From an uncultured Blastococcus sp. (GTDB lineage: Bacteria; Actinomycetota; Actinomycetes; Mycobacteriales; Antricoccaceae), in contig CAMIGT010000012.1 in NCBI GenBank assembly GCA_946221975.1, positions 1-11,732 of the forward strand: DNA of 11,732 nt, in the 5' to 3' direction. Position numbers and translations under genes: made by a program. The notes under the pieces are model-generated. The model was not told where the DNA came from and made no database searches. It worked only from the letters and a program-made list of their open reading frames with translations. Shown piece by piece: positions 1-7,168 of the stretch; within the stretch, counting starts at the first letter, position 1; each line of letters starts with the position of its first letter.

Positions 1-1107
1 CAGGTCGGCCAGCAGGTCAAGAAGGCCACCGCCGAGGACCGCCCGGCCATCCTGGAACGGGCCAAGTCGCTCGCGGCCGACGTCAAGAGCGCCGAGGCTG
101 CCGCCGATGCGGCCGACGAGTCGCTGCGCGAGGCGCAGGGGCTGGTGCACAACCTGATCATCGACGGCGTACCGGCCGGCGGCGAAGACGACTTCGTGAC
201 ACTGGAGACGGTGGGTACGCCGCCCGAGCTCGACTTCGAGCCCAAGGACCACGATGAGCTCGGCAGCGCACTCGGGGTCTTCGACATTCCGCGCGGCGCG
301 AAGGTCTCCGGTGCCCGCTTCTACTTCCTCACCGGGATCGGCGCACAGCTGGAGTTCGCGCTGATCAACTTCGCCATGTCTAAAGCGATCCCCAACGGGT
401 TCACCCCGATCGTGGCGCCTGCGCTGGTGCGCCCGGAGGCGATGGAGGGCACCGGATTCCTCGGTGCGCACGCCGACGAGGTCTACCACCTCGAAAACGA
501 CGACCTTTATCTCGTCGGTACGTCGGAGGTGCCGCTGGCCGGCTTCCACTCCGGGGAGATCATCGACCTGGCCGACGGCCCCTTGCGGTACGCCGGGTTC
601 TCGTCCTGCTTCCGCCGCGAGGCTGGTTCCTACGGCAAGGACACCAAGGGCATCTTCCGGGTGCACTGGTTCGACAAGGTCGAGATGTTCGTCTACTGCA
701 AGCCCGAGGACGCCGAGGCCGAGCACCAGCGGTTGCTTGACTGGGAGCGCGAGTTCCTGACCGCGTTGGAGCTGCCGTTCCGGATCATCGACGTCGCCGC
801 GGGCGACCTGGGCTCCTCAGCGGCGCGCAAGTATGACTGCGAGGTCTGGTTTCCCTCGCAGCAGCGCTACCGCGAGCTGACCTCGACGTCGAACTGTACG
901 ACGTACCAGGCACGGCGTCTCGGCATCCGCTACCGCGACGCCGACGGCAAACCGCAGGTTGCCGCCACGCTCAACGGGACGCTGTGCGCGATCACCCGGA
1001 CCATCGCCGCGCTGCTGGACGTCCACCAGCAAAGCGATGGGTCGGTGCGCGTGCCCGAGGCGTTACGTCCGTTCCTTGGTGGTCTCGAGACCATCGAACC
1101 GCGCTGA
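1..1107 (+). CDS. serS: Seryl-tRNA synthetase, 5'-truncated by the window edge
   Basis: This class II aminoacyl-tRNA synthetase charges tRNA-Ser with serine in the cytoplasm. The reading frame is open from base 1. The first visible residues are the Lys/Ala/Glu-rich end of the N-terminal coiled-coil arm that grips the long variable arm of tRNA-Ser. The catalytic domain follows. Motif 1 lies around [10 protein letters not shown] to [12 protein letters not shown]. The serine-binding TSE loop is [11 protein letters not shown]. Motif 2 is [18 protein letters not shown], with the ATP-binding Arg. Motif 3 is [20 protein letters not shown], ending in [14 protein letters not shown]. The visible 368 codons are about 50-60 short of a usual bacterial SerRS, so only the start of the arm is missing. 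The stop codon overlaps the ATG of the HAD gene by one base (TGATG), which suggests coupled translation. Two serine tRNAs lie further along the window. Confidence 0.97.
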   Translation, partial: QVGQQVKKATAEDRPAILERAKSLAADVKSAEAAADAADESLREAQGLVHNLIIDGVPAGGEDDFVTLETVGTPPELDFEPKDHDELGSALGVFDIPRGAKVSGARFYFLTGIGAQLEFALINFAMSKAIPNGFTPIVAPALVRPEAMEGTGFLGAHADEVYHLENDDLYLVGTSEVPLAGFHSGEIIDLADGPLRYAGFSSCFRREAGSYGKDTKGIFRVHWFDKVEMFVYCKPEDAEAEHQRLLDWEREFLTALELPFRIIDVAAGDLGSSAARKYDCEVWFPSQQRYRELTSTSNCTTYQARRLGIRYRDADGKPQVAATLNGTLCAITRTIAALLDVHQQSDGSVRVPEALRPFLGGLETIEPR

Positions 1108-2024
1108 TGACGCCGCAGGGTCAGCCGGCCTACAAGCGGGCTGCGCGTTCGCCGGACTGGCGGCCGAAGCTGGTCGCGACCGACCTCGACGGCACCTACA
1201 TCTGCCTCGAACACGGGCTGTCCGATGCCAACCGCGCGGCGCGAGCTTTCCTTGAGCAGCAGGGCATCCCGGTCGTACCAGTCACTGGCAGGGGACCGCG
1301 CTTGCTCGATCTCACCCGGCGCGAGATCGGCGAGGGCGGCCTGTTGATCATGGGGCAGGGCGGCGTGGTCTTCGACGACCGCACGCTACTGCACCGCGAT
1401 TACATGTCGCGCGATCATGCCGAGCACATCCTGAGCCAGATCCACGCCAAGCTCGGCACGGTGCGCCTTGGTGCCGAGGATGGCACCGACTTCCTCGCGC
1501 CACTGCGTCTGGAGCACGGGTTCACGTGGCCCTACGGAATGGACGAGTCGGTGCACGTCGAGTCCGACGACATCCTCGCCCCTGAGGTGCTGAAGTTCTT
1601 TGTGCAGTCCGATGACATCCCGGTCGACGAGATGGCGGCGCGGATCCGCGAGTTCATTGGCCCGGACGACGCGTATGTCACGCACTCGGGCATCGGGTTC
1701 GTCGAGATCTCGCCGCCGCATGTGAGCAAAGCCGCTGGGGTGCAGTACATCTGCGATCGGTTTGGCATCGAGCACGACGACGTACTCGCCTTCGGCGACA
1801 TGCCCAACGACCTGCCGATGTTCGCCTGGAGCGGGCGGGCGGTCGCGATGGGTGATGCGCATCCGCTTGTTGCTGAGGCGGCCGACGACATCGCCTCCGA
1901 TGCCTGCGACTTGGGATTCGCGGGTTATATCGCCGGGTTGTTCCCGGAGTTCGCCGAGCAGCTTGCGGTGGTTGGTGACCGTCCCGGATCCGAGGAGGCC
2001 GCACATTGTCGACCCCCAAGGTGA
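1107..2024 (+). CDS. HAD-superfamily Cof-type (IIB) phosphatase, first of a pair
   Basis: This is a 305-residue soluble HAD hydrolase, a metal-dependent phosphatase acting through an aspartyl-phosphate intermediate. Motif I is D26-L-D28-G-T, with D26 the nucleophile. Motif II is the Thr of VTGRG, motif III the Lys of SKAAGVQ, and motif IV FGDMPNDLPMF with the Mg-binding Asp residues. A large insertion between motifs II and III forms the type-IIB (Cof) cap. The substrate cannot be read from sequence; family members act on sugar phosphates, phosphorylated cofactors and similar compounds. The ATG at 1107 is chosen because it overlaps the serS stop codon and has no Shine-Dalgarno of its own, as expected for coupled translation. 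Upstream extension would run into serS. About 20 residues precede the HAD fold. The 3' end overlaps the next HAD gene by 19 bases. Confidence 0.9.
   Translation: MTPQGQPAYKRAARSPDWRPKLVATDLDGTYICLEHGLSDANRAARAFLEQQGIPVVPVTGRGPRLLDLTRREIGEGGLLIMGQGGVVFDDRTLLHRDYMSRDHAEHILSQIHAKLGTVRLGAEDGTDFLAPLRLEHGFTWPYGMDESVHVESDDILAPEVLKFFVQSDDIPVDEMAARIREFIGPDDAYVTHSGIGFVEISPPHVSKAAGVQYICDRFGIEHDDVLAFGDMPNDLPMFAWSGRAVAMGDAHPLVAEAADDIASDACDLGFAGYIAGLFPEFAEQLAVVGDRPGSEEAAHCRPPR
1992..1997 (+). promoter_or_regulatory. Shine-Dalgarno that fixes a TTG start
   Basis: GAGGAG lies 8 bases upstream of the TTG at 2006, inside the end of the preceding HAD gene. No in-frame ATG or GTG exists near the N-terminus of the following protein. 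The HAD motif I starts only ten residues after this TTG, so the TTG is the likely start. Confidence 0.75.
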
Positions 2025-2797
2025 TCATCAGCGACATTGACGGCACGATCGCCAACCGCGGCGTCGTGTCGGACCGCACGTGGGCGGCCATCCAGGCGGT
2101 GCAGGCGGCCGGCATCCGGTTTGCGGTGGCGACTGGCCGCACGGCGGGACTGCTGAAGCCGGTCGAGGACCGCGGCTACGACGGGATCGCGATCTGCGAC
2201 AACGGTGCGCTGACCTATGACGTCGGCAACGACCAGGTGCTCGCGTGCGAGCTCCTCGAAGGGGACGTCGTTGGCGACTTCACCAGCCAGGTCAGTGCGG
2301 CGTACCCCGAGCTCTTCCTCGGCATCAGCCGGATCACGCCCGACCCGCGGGCGATGTTTGCCGAGCCGCGCCAGCTGGAGAAGCACGACTTTGGCCTGCG
2401 GCCACTGGAGATTCACGAGTTCGGCCGGTTCCCAGCGGCGAAGATCTGGGCGTTCTGTCCGGACGCACGCAGCAGCGAGATTGCCGCGAAGATCGCGCCG
2501 ATCGCCGATGGTCGCCTGGAGATCGCGTGGTCGTCCGAAGGCAGCGGTCTCGTCGAGATGACCGCGGTCGGTGTCACCAAGGCGAGCGCCTGCCAGGCCC
2601 TGGTGCGGCGCTGGGGGATCGACGCCGACGCTGCCGTCGCGATGGGCGACATGACCAACGACCTGCAGATGCTTGACTGGGCGGGCACCGCGATCGTGCC
2701 GGAGAACGGCAACGACGCGGCGAAGTCGTACGCCGACGAGATCGTCGGCCACATCGAGCAAGACGGCACCGCCGCCTACCTCGAATCCCTCCTCTAA
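2006..2797 (+). CDS. HAD-superfamily Cof-type (IIB) phosphatase, second of a pair
   Basis: This is a 263-residue soluble HAD phosphatase with all four motifs: D10-I-D12-G-T (nucleophile D10), VATGRT (motif II Thr), the Lys of VTKASACQALV (motif III) and MGDMTNDLQML (motif IV). The cap domain again lies between motifs II and III, and the length is normal for the Cof family. Its motif I starts at residue 10 and the protein lacks the roughly 20-residue N-terminal extension of its upstream neighbour. The two resemble each other in layout but differ clearly in sequence, so this looks like an old duplication or two independent family members. The gene starts at TTG with a strong Shine-Dalgarno and overlaps the upstream gene by 19 bases, so serS and both HAD genes are probably co-transcribed. 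The substrate is unknown. Confidence 0.88.
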   Translation: MSTPKVIISDIDGTIANRGVVSDRTWAAIQAVQAAGIRFAVATGRTAGLLKPVEDRGYDGIAICDNGALTYDVGNDQVLACELLEGDVVGDFTSQVSAAYPELFLGISRITPDPRAMFAEPRQLEKHDFGLRPLEIHEFGRFPAAKIWAFCPDARSSEIAAKIAPIADGRLEIAWSSEGSGLVEMTAVGVTKASACQALVRRWGIDADAAVAMGDMTNDLQMLDWAGTAIVPENGNDAAKSYADEIVGHIEQDGTAAYLESLL

Positions 2798-2816
2798 CCG
2801 GCGATCGAGCGCACTT

Positions 2817-2902
2817 GGTGATCGAGCAGTGAAGGCGCCCGGCGCCTGAGCGTGTCGGGTCTCGACACGGGCTCGCCTAGCGGCTCGCCCTGCTCGACCA
2901 CC
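2817..2902. repeat. Compound palindromic dispersed repeat, copy 1
   Basis: The element at 2858-2902 (GGTCTCGACAC, then two GGCTCGCC boxes, ending CTGCTCGACCACC) matches a second copy at 9364-9409 nearly base for base. In front of it lies a half-unit in the opposite orientation, starting GGTGATCGAGCAG (2817-2829). This 13-mer is identical to the start of copy 3 at 7854 and is a 12/13 inverted match to 2890-2902. GTGTCG (2852-2857) and CGACAC (2863-2868) form the centre, so the whole 86 bp is roughly symmetric. A further half-site CTGCTCGACCA lies at 2912-2922. The element occupies the gap between two convergent gene sets. It may act as a structured RNA end, and it looks like a REP-type repeat. 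Confidence 0.75.
2833..2847 (+). terminator. GC-rich hairpin downstream of the HAD operon
   Basis: AGGCGCC, one base, then GGCGCCT make a perfect inverted repeat 36 bases after the HAD stop codon, inside the compound repeat. There is no T-run after it, so function as a terminator is a guess from position. Confidence 0.35.
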
Positions 2903-2926
2903 AATCAGCGCCTGCTCGACCAGCGG

Positions 2927-3532
2927 TTAGCGGTCGAGCTTCTTGCGGAGGCGGGCGAGCCAGCGTTCGCCGGAGCTTTCGCTCGCCACGCGCGAGTCCC
3001 CGAACAGTGAGTAGTGCCGGACGATCACCCGCGGCGCGTCGGGCCGAGGGGCTCCCCGTACGTCGGTGCGGTGGTCGCCAAACACCGTGATGCCCTCGTT
3101 GACGACCTCGACGCCGTCCGGGACGATCACCCGCGAGTCGCCGAAGACGCCGAAGAACGTGATCTCAACATCGCCGGGCTGCAGCCGCGCCGAACGGAGG
3201 TCGAGGGTGGCATCGCCGAACACGCTGTAGATCACCGTCTCGGAGCCGACCTGCCACGAGCCGGTACGGCGTACATCGCCGAGCAGCGCCAGGATCGTCT
3301 TGCTCTGCGTGCCCGGGTGCGCCGGCGCGACATCCGCCGCGGGAATGCCGTCGCGCGCACGCAGGACTTCGGCCTCGGTGCTCGCCGCGGCTACGGCATC
3401 GGCGCGGTCGCAGTAGTCCTGAAACGACAGTCGACCATCACCGACCGCCCGTAGGAGCTCTCGGACGACCTCGTCGCGCCGAGCCGCGACCCGACCCTGT
3501 GGGTCGTTGGCGCCGTACGCCGCGAGCGACAT
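2927..3532 (-). CDS. DUF1707 and LiaF-like domain protein with four FGD repeats
   Basis: This is a 201-residue protein with no signal peptide or membrane segment. Residues about 14-62 (VAARRDEVVRELLRAVGDGR and on) match the DUF1707 pattern, a short helical SHOCT-like domain common in actinobacteria. Residues about 78-180 resemble the C-terminal beta-solenoid of LiaF-type cell-envelope stress proteins, with four turns marked SVFGD (103-107), GVFGD (128-132), TVFGD (149-153) and SLFGD (175-179). The C-terminus is basic (RWLARLRKKLDR), perhaps for membrane or nucleic-acid contact. It is the third gene of the oxidoreductase-bpa run, starting three bases after the bpa stop codon with no evident Shine-Dalgarno, so translation probably depends on bpa. 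A role in envelope stress is inferred from the LiaF-like fold only. Confidence 0.8.
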   Translation of the reverse strand: MSLAAYGANDPQGRVAARRDEVVRELLRAVGDGRLSFQDYCDRADAVAAASTEAEVLRARDGIPAADVAPAHPGTQSKTILALLGDVRRTGSWQVGSETVIYSVFGDATLDLRSARLQPGDVEITFFGVFGDSRVIVPDGVEVVNEGITVFGDHRTDVRGAPRPDAPRVIVRHYSLFGDSRVASESSGERWLARLRKKLDR

Positions 3533-3535
3533 CGA

Positions 3536-4177
3536 CTAGAGGTACTGGCCGGTGGCCGTATCGTCCTGCCCGGGCATTCCGGGCCGCCCGCCGGGGGCAC
3601 CCGGCTGTCCGGGCATGCCGGGACGAGCGCCTGGTGGCAGCGCGACCGGTGTTCCGCGCATCTGCTCAAGTGCCACCCGTGAGGCCATCTGCTGCGCAAA
3701 CAGCGCCGTCTGGATGCCGTGGAAGAGGCCCTCGAGCCAGCCGACGAGCTGTGCCTGCGCGATGCGCAGCTCGCTTTCGCTGGGTACGGCGTCGTCGGTG
3801 AACGGCAGTGACAAGCGCTCCAGTTCGTCCTGCAGCTCGGGCGCGAGACCGTCTTCGAGCTCGGTGATCGACTGGCGGTAGATCTCCTTCAGGCGCGACC
3901 GCGAAGCCTCGTCGAGCGGCGCGTTGCGCACCTCCTCGAGCAGCTGCTTGATCATCGTGCCGATGCGCATGACCTTGGCCGGCTGTTCCACCATGTCGGT
4001 GACGCCCTTGCGCTCGCCCTCGGCAGCATCTTCCTGCGATTCGGGCACCTCGACCTGCCCGATGGGCTGCCCGTCCGGGCCGACGACAACCACGCGGCGG
4101 GTGGTCGGTTCGCCCGACTCAGGATTCGCTGACTTTTCCTGCGGCTGCTGGGATTCTTCGGTCATATCGTCACTCAC
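3536..4177 (-). CDS. bpa: Bacterial proteasome activator Bpa/PafE (DUF2587)
   Basis: Bpa is an ATP-independent cap for the 20S proteasome. A dodecameric ring of helical bundles docks through its C-terminus and lets unfolded proteins enter. Here 213 residues end in GQYL (210-213), the tail that inserts into the alpha-ring pockets. The helical core spans about residues 57-176 (from GVTDMVEQPAKVMRIG to ALFAQQMASRVALEQM). A disordered acidic N-terminus containing VVVVGPDGQPIG precedes it. A Gly/Pro-rich linker (about 181-204) joins core to tail and holds RPGMPGQ twice (185-191 and 198-204). The protein is longer than the roughly 174-residue mycobacterial protein, mainly in the N-terminus and linker. 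The start is GTG at 4177; an ATG four codons downstream (4165) is an alternative, and neither has a clear Shine-Dalgarno. It sits between an oxidoreductase gene 34 bases upstream and the DUF1707 gene 3 bases downstream. The 20S subunits are not in this window. Confidence 0.93.
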   Translation of the reverse strand: MSDDMTEESQQPQEKSANPESGEPTTRRVVVVGPDGQPIGQVEVPESQEDAAEGERKGVTDMVEQPAKVMRIGTMIKQLLEEVRNAPLDEASRSRLKEIYRQSITELEDGLAPELQDELERLSLPFTDDAVPSESELRIAQAQLVGWLEGLFHGIQTALFAQQMASRVALEQMRGTPVALPPGARPGMPGQPGAPGGRPGMPGQDDTATGQYL

Positions 4178-4211
4178 TTCGTCGTGAACTCGGGAGAGGT
4201 GGTCGTTGTGC

Positions 4212-5207
4212 CTACGTGGTCAGAAGGATCTTGCCGATGTGCTCGGAGGACTCCATACGCTCGTGCGCGCCGCGCGCGTCGGTCATCGGCATCACCGAGT
4301 CGATGACCGGGGCGAGCCGGCCGGAGTCAAACAGCGGCCAGATGTCGTCGCGCACGCCGCGCACCACGTCGGCCTTTCCGCCCCGCCCCTCGAGGGGGCG
4401 GCCGCGGAGGCTGGCCGCGCCGACGAGCGCGCGCTTGCCGAGCAGCTTGCCGATCTGCAGCTCGCCGGTGTTGCCGCCCTGCATGCCGATGATGACCACG
4501 CGGCCATCATCAGCGAGCGCGTCGATGTTGCGGTCGAGGTACTTCGCGCCGACCACGTCGAGGATCACGTTGGCGCCGCGGCCGTCGGTGATCTCGTTGA
4601 TGCGCTCGACGAAGTCTTCGTCGCGGTAGTTGATCGCGGCCTCGGCGCCGAGCTCCAGGCAGAACTCCGCCTTGCGCGCGTTGCCGACCGTCACGACGAC
4701 CGGGTTGTCCTTGGCCTTGGCCATTTGGATCGCCATCGTGCCGATGCCCGACGAACCGCCATGCACCAACAGCGTCTCACCGACCTGCAGCCGACCGATC
4801 GAGTACGGCGCGTAGAGGTTGGACCACACGGTGCAGGCGACTTCGACGATGGCCGCCGCGTCAACCAGGTCCATGCCCTCGGGGACCGGAAGGACCAGCG
4901 ACGCGGGGACCACGACCGTCTCGGCGTACCCGCCACCGGCCAGCAACGCGCACACGCGGTCGCCGACCTTCCAGTCCGAGACCTCGTCGCCGACCGCAGC
5001 GATCGTCCCGCTGCACTCCAGCCCGATGATGTTGCTCGCGCCGGGCGGCGGCGGGTAGAAGCCGCGACGCTGCATCACATCGGCGCGGTTGACACCGGCG
5101 GCCGCGACCGTGATGACCACGTCCTGTGGCCCGTAGTCGGGGTCCGGGACGTCGCCCCACTCAAGGACTTCAGGACCGCCGGCGTCGGTGCTGATCACTG
5201 CTTTCAT
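4212..5207 (-). CDS. PIG3-type NAD(P)H:quinone oxidoreductase (MDR superfamily)
   Basis: This is a 331-residue soluble medium-chain dehydrogenase/reductase of the zinc-free quinone reductase branch, expected to reduce quinones or enones with NADPH. The N-terminal GroES-like half carries GVNRADVMQRRGFYPPPPGAS (about 38-58) and IIGLECSGTIAAVG, the signature closest to human PIG3 (TP53I3). The Rossmann half has the dinucleotide loop HGGSSGIG (149-156). Zinc-ligand cysteines of true alcohol dehydrogenases are absent. An AGGG Shine-Dalgarno lies just before the ATG. It is the first gene of the minus-strand run with bpa and the DUF1707 gene. M. tuberculosis also carries an oxidoreductase (Rv3777) close to its Bpa gene (Rv3780), so the association may be old, though a functional link is not shown. 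The quinone or other substrate is unknown. Confidence 0.9.
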   Translation of the reverse strand: MKAVISTDAGGPEVLEWGDVPDPDYGPQDVVITVAAAGVNRADVMQRRGFYPPPPGASNIIGLECSGTIAAVGDEVSDWKVGDRVCALLAGGGYAETVVVPASLVLPVPEGMDLVDAAAIVEVACTVWSNLYAPYSIGRLQVGETLLVHGGSSGIGTMAIQMAKAKDNPVVVTVGNARKAEFCLELGAEAAINYRDEDFVERINEITDGRGANVILDVVGAKYLDRNIDALADDGRVVIIGMQGGNTGELQIGKLLGKRALVGAASLRGRPLEGRGGKADVVRGVRDDIWPLFDSGRLAPVIDSVMPMTDARGAHERMESSEHIGKILLTT

Positions 5208-5323
5208 CTTGCCCTGCTCTCTCCGGAGCCGCTCCGCTCCTCAGCGCGCGACAGTCGCATAGCGTCGTGTCGGGGCACCTGCGAGGCTCGCGAACCCGTC
5301 GATCGCCCATACCCACCCTAACG

Positions 5324-5340
5324 GCCGCGCACCGCGCGGC
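5324..5340 (-). terminator. GC hairpin after the acyl-CoA synthetase gene
   Basis: GCCGCGC (5324-5330), a 3-base loop, then GCGCGGC (5334-5340) lie nine bases beyond the synthetase stop codon on the minus strand. No T-run follows, so this is a possible terminator or mRNA 3' stabiliser. It supports treating the synthetase and the oxidoreductase run as separate units. Confidence 0.4.
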
Positions 5341-5348
5341 GTCGGGGG

Positions 5349-6914
5349 TTACTGGCTCTCGCCCGCGCGCAGATCCTTGCGCAGGATCTTGCCGGAGGCT
5401 GACTTCGGCACGGCCGCGACGAACTGCACGTGACGCACCTTTTTGTACGGCGCGACGTGTTCGGCGACGAAGGACATGACGTCGTCCTCGCTGACCTGCG
5501 CACCGTCGCGGCGTACGACGAACGCCTTCGGGACCTCCTCGCCGTCAGCGTCCGGCACTCCGATCACCGCCGCGTCGGTGACGTCCGGATTGGTCAGCAG
5601 CAGTGCCTCGAGCTCGGCCGGCGCCACCTGGTAGCCCTTGTACTTGATGAGCTCCTTGAGCCGGTCGACGATCGTGTAGACGCCGTCGGTGACCTCGGCG
5701 ATGTCGCCGGTGCGCAGCCAGCCGTCCTCGACGATCGTCGCGGCGGTGGCCTCCTCGTTGCCGAGGTAGCCGACCATCACGTTGGGTCCGCGCACCCACA
5801 GCTCACCGGGCTCGCCCTCGCCGACGTCCTGACCGGTGTCCGGGTCGACAAGGCGGCACTCGACGTTGGGGACCGCGTACCCGACCGAGCCCGCTGGCGT
5901 GTCAGCGACCTTGGCATCCGGCACGGCGTGGCTGACCGGCGACAGTTCGGTCATGCCGAAGCCCTGACGGACCGGTACGCCGATGCGCTGCTCGACTGCG
6001 AGTGCGAGCTTCTCATCGAGCGGGGCGGCGCCGGAGGTGATGCTGCGCAGCGAGCTGAGGTCGTAGTTGTCGACGATCGGGTGCTTGGCCAGCGCGACGA
6101 GGATCGGCGGGGCGACGTACAGCCGGGTCACCTTGTGCTCAGCGATCGCGCCGAGGAAGCCTTCGAGGTCGAAGCGCGGCATGGTGACCAGCCGCGCGCC
6201 GCGGGCGAGGGCGAGGTTCATCAGGACCGTCAGTCCGTAGATGTGGAAGAACGGCAGCACGGCGAGTACGACGGAGTTGTCGTCGAACTCGTCCATGATC
6301 GCCTCGCACTGCGCGACGTTGGAGACCAGGTTGCGGTGGCTGAGCATGACGCCCTTGGGCAGCCCCGTCGTACCCGACGAGTAGGGGAGCGTGGCGAGAT
6401 CGGTGGCCGGGTCGACCTCGACCTGCGGCGCGGGCGCGTCGGTGCCGAGGATGCTGCGCAGGTCGGGGTAGCCCTCCGCGCCGTCGATGACGATCACCCG
6501 GTCGACCGGCTGCTGCGCGATCGCCTCCTTAACCCGGTCCAGGAACACGGAGATGGTGAAGATGGTCCGGGCACCGGAGTCGGCGAGCTGGTGGGCGATC
6601 TCTTCGCCGGTGTAGAGCGCGTTGGCGGTGGTCGAGACCGCGCCGGCGAGCGCGATGCCGTGGAACATCACCGGGTACCAGATCAGGTTGGGTGCGAGGA
6701 TCATCACCCGGTCGCCCTTGCCGACGCCCTCGGCGGCCAGCCAGGCCGCGACACGTTCGGCGTACGCCGCGGTCTGGGCGAAGGTCAGCGAGTCGCCGGT
6801 TGTCGCGTCCACCAGCGCGGTCCGCTCGCCGAGGTCGCTGGCGTGTCGAAGCGCCAGCTGCGGCACGGTGACGTCGGGGATCTGCAGGTCGGGCAAGGTG
6901 CTGGGGAAGGACAT
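5349..6914 (-). CDS. Acyl-CoA synthetase of the 4-coumarate:CoA ligase type
   Basis: This 521-residue ANL-superfamily enzyme activates a carboxylic acid to an acyl-adenylate with ATP, then forms the CoA thioester. All core motifs are present. The P-loop is SSGTTGLPKG (179-188), with FFHIYG at 222-227. The A5 motif GFGMTE is at 318-323 and the A7 motif WLRTGD at 399-404. The hinge segment VDRLKELIKYKGYQVAPAE (about 416-434) is followed by SGK with the catalytic Lys at 509. GELWVRG fits 4CL box II. The LKELIKYKGYQVAPAELE hinge and overall length match 4CL-like and medium-chain fatty acid or aryl CoA ligases better than long-chain FadD enzymes. The acid specificity (cinnamate, benzoate or fatty acid) cannot be decided. 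It has no N-terminal signal or membrane segment. A purine-rich AAAGGCAG precedes the ATG. It stands alone, 141 bases before the oxidoreductase gene. Confidence 0.9.
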   Translation of the reverse strand: MSFPSTLPDLQIPDVTVPQLALRHASDLGERTALVDATTGDSLTFAQTAAYAERVAAWLAAEGVGKGDRVMILAPNLIWYPVMFHGIALAGAVSTTANALYTGEEIAHQLADSGARTIFTISVFLDRVKEAIAQQPVDRVIVIDGAEGYPDLRSILGTDAPAPQVEVDPATDLATLPYSSGTTGLPKGVMLSHRNLVSNVAQCEAIMDEFDDNSVVLAVLPFFHIYGLTVLMNLALARGARLVTMPRFDLEGFLGAIAEHKVTRLYVAPPILVALAKHPIVDNYDLSSLRSITSGAAPLDEKLALAVEQRIGVPVRQGFGMTELSPVSHAVPDAKVADTPAGSVGYAVPNVECRLVDPDTGQDVGEGEPGELWVRGPNVMVGYLGNEEATAATIVEDGWLRTGDIAEVTDGVYTIVDRLKELIKYKGYQVAPAELEALLLTNPDVTDAAVIGVPDADGEEVPKAFVVRRDGAQVSEDDVMSFVAEHVAPYKKVRHVQFVAAVPKSASGKILRKDLRAGESQ

Positions 6915-7081
6915 GAGCGGACTGCCTTTACCGGTCGGCGACGATTGCGCCCATCGTAGGTGCTGGGTACGCGCGGTTTCCTGGGGGTCGGCGGGCGATG
7001 GGGCACGGTCGAGGTCACATTACGATTCGCTCACGTGGCACCAGCGCCCTGCTTGAGCCGTTAGCCTCGTCATAGCGCCGC

Positions 7082-7099
7082 GGGTGAGATTTGGGTGAG
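7082..7099 (+). promoter_or_regulatory. Tandem 7-bp direct repeat, OmpR/PhoB-family style
   Basis: GGGTGAG occurs at 7082-7088 and 7093-7099, separated by ATTT. The 11-base period with an AT-rich 4-base spacer is the layout bound by tandem OmpR/PhoB-type response regulators. The complementary strand reads CTCACCC twice, distantly like the GTTCACC units of streptomycete PHO boxes. No third unit follows cleanly. The assignment is inference from geometry only. Confidence 0.3.
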
Positions 7100-7150
7100 T
7101 CCGGGGAACCGGGGCTCAGGCGCCGAAGTCTGACCGCGGTCCTGTCGTGA

Positions 7151-7168
7151 GGCGGTCACGCGACCGCC
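7151..7168 (+). other. Hairpin in the lipoprotein mRNA leader
   Basis: GGCGGTC (7151-7157), loop ACGC, then GACCGCC (7162-7168) form a perfect 7-bp stem 11 bases before the Shine-Dalgarno. It could protect the 5' leader or modulate translation. Confidence 0.45.

Noticed and set aside
1925..2761. A 278-codon open frame on the minus strand opposite the second HAD gene
   Set aside because: It is an antisense shadow; the plus strand has all four HAD motifs and a good ribosome site.
4206..5321. A 371-codon open frame on the plus strand opposite the quinone oxidoreductase
   Set aside because: It has no recognisable domain and low-complexity antisense composition; the minus-strand MDR protein is unambiguous.
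5430..6959. A 509-codon open frame on the plus strand opposite the acyl-CoA synthetase
   Set aside because: It is Arg/Asp/Val/His-rich antisense read-through typical of high-GC genes; the minus strand carries a complete set of ANL motifs.
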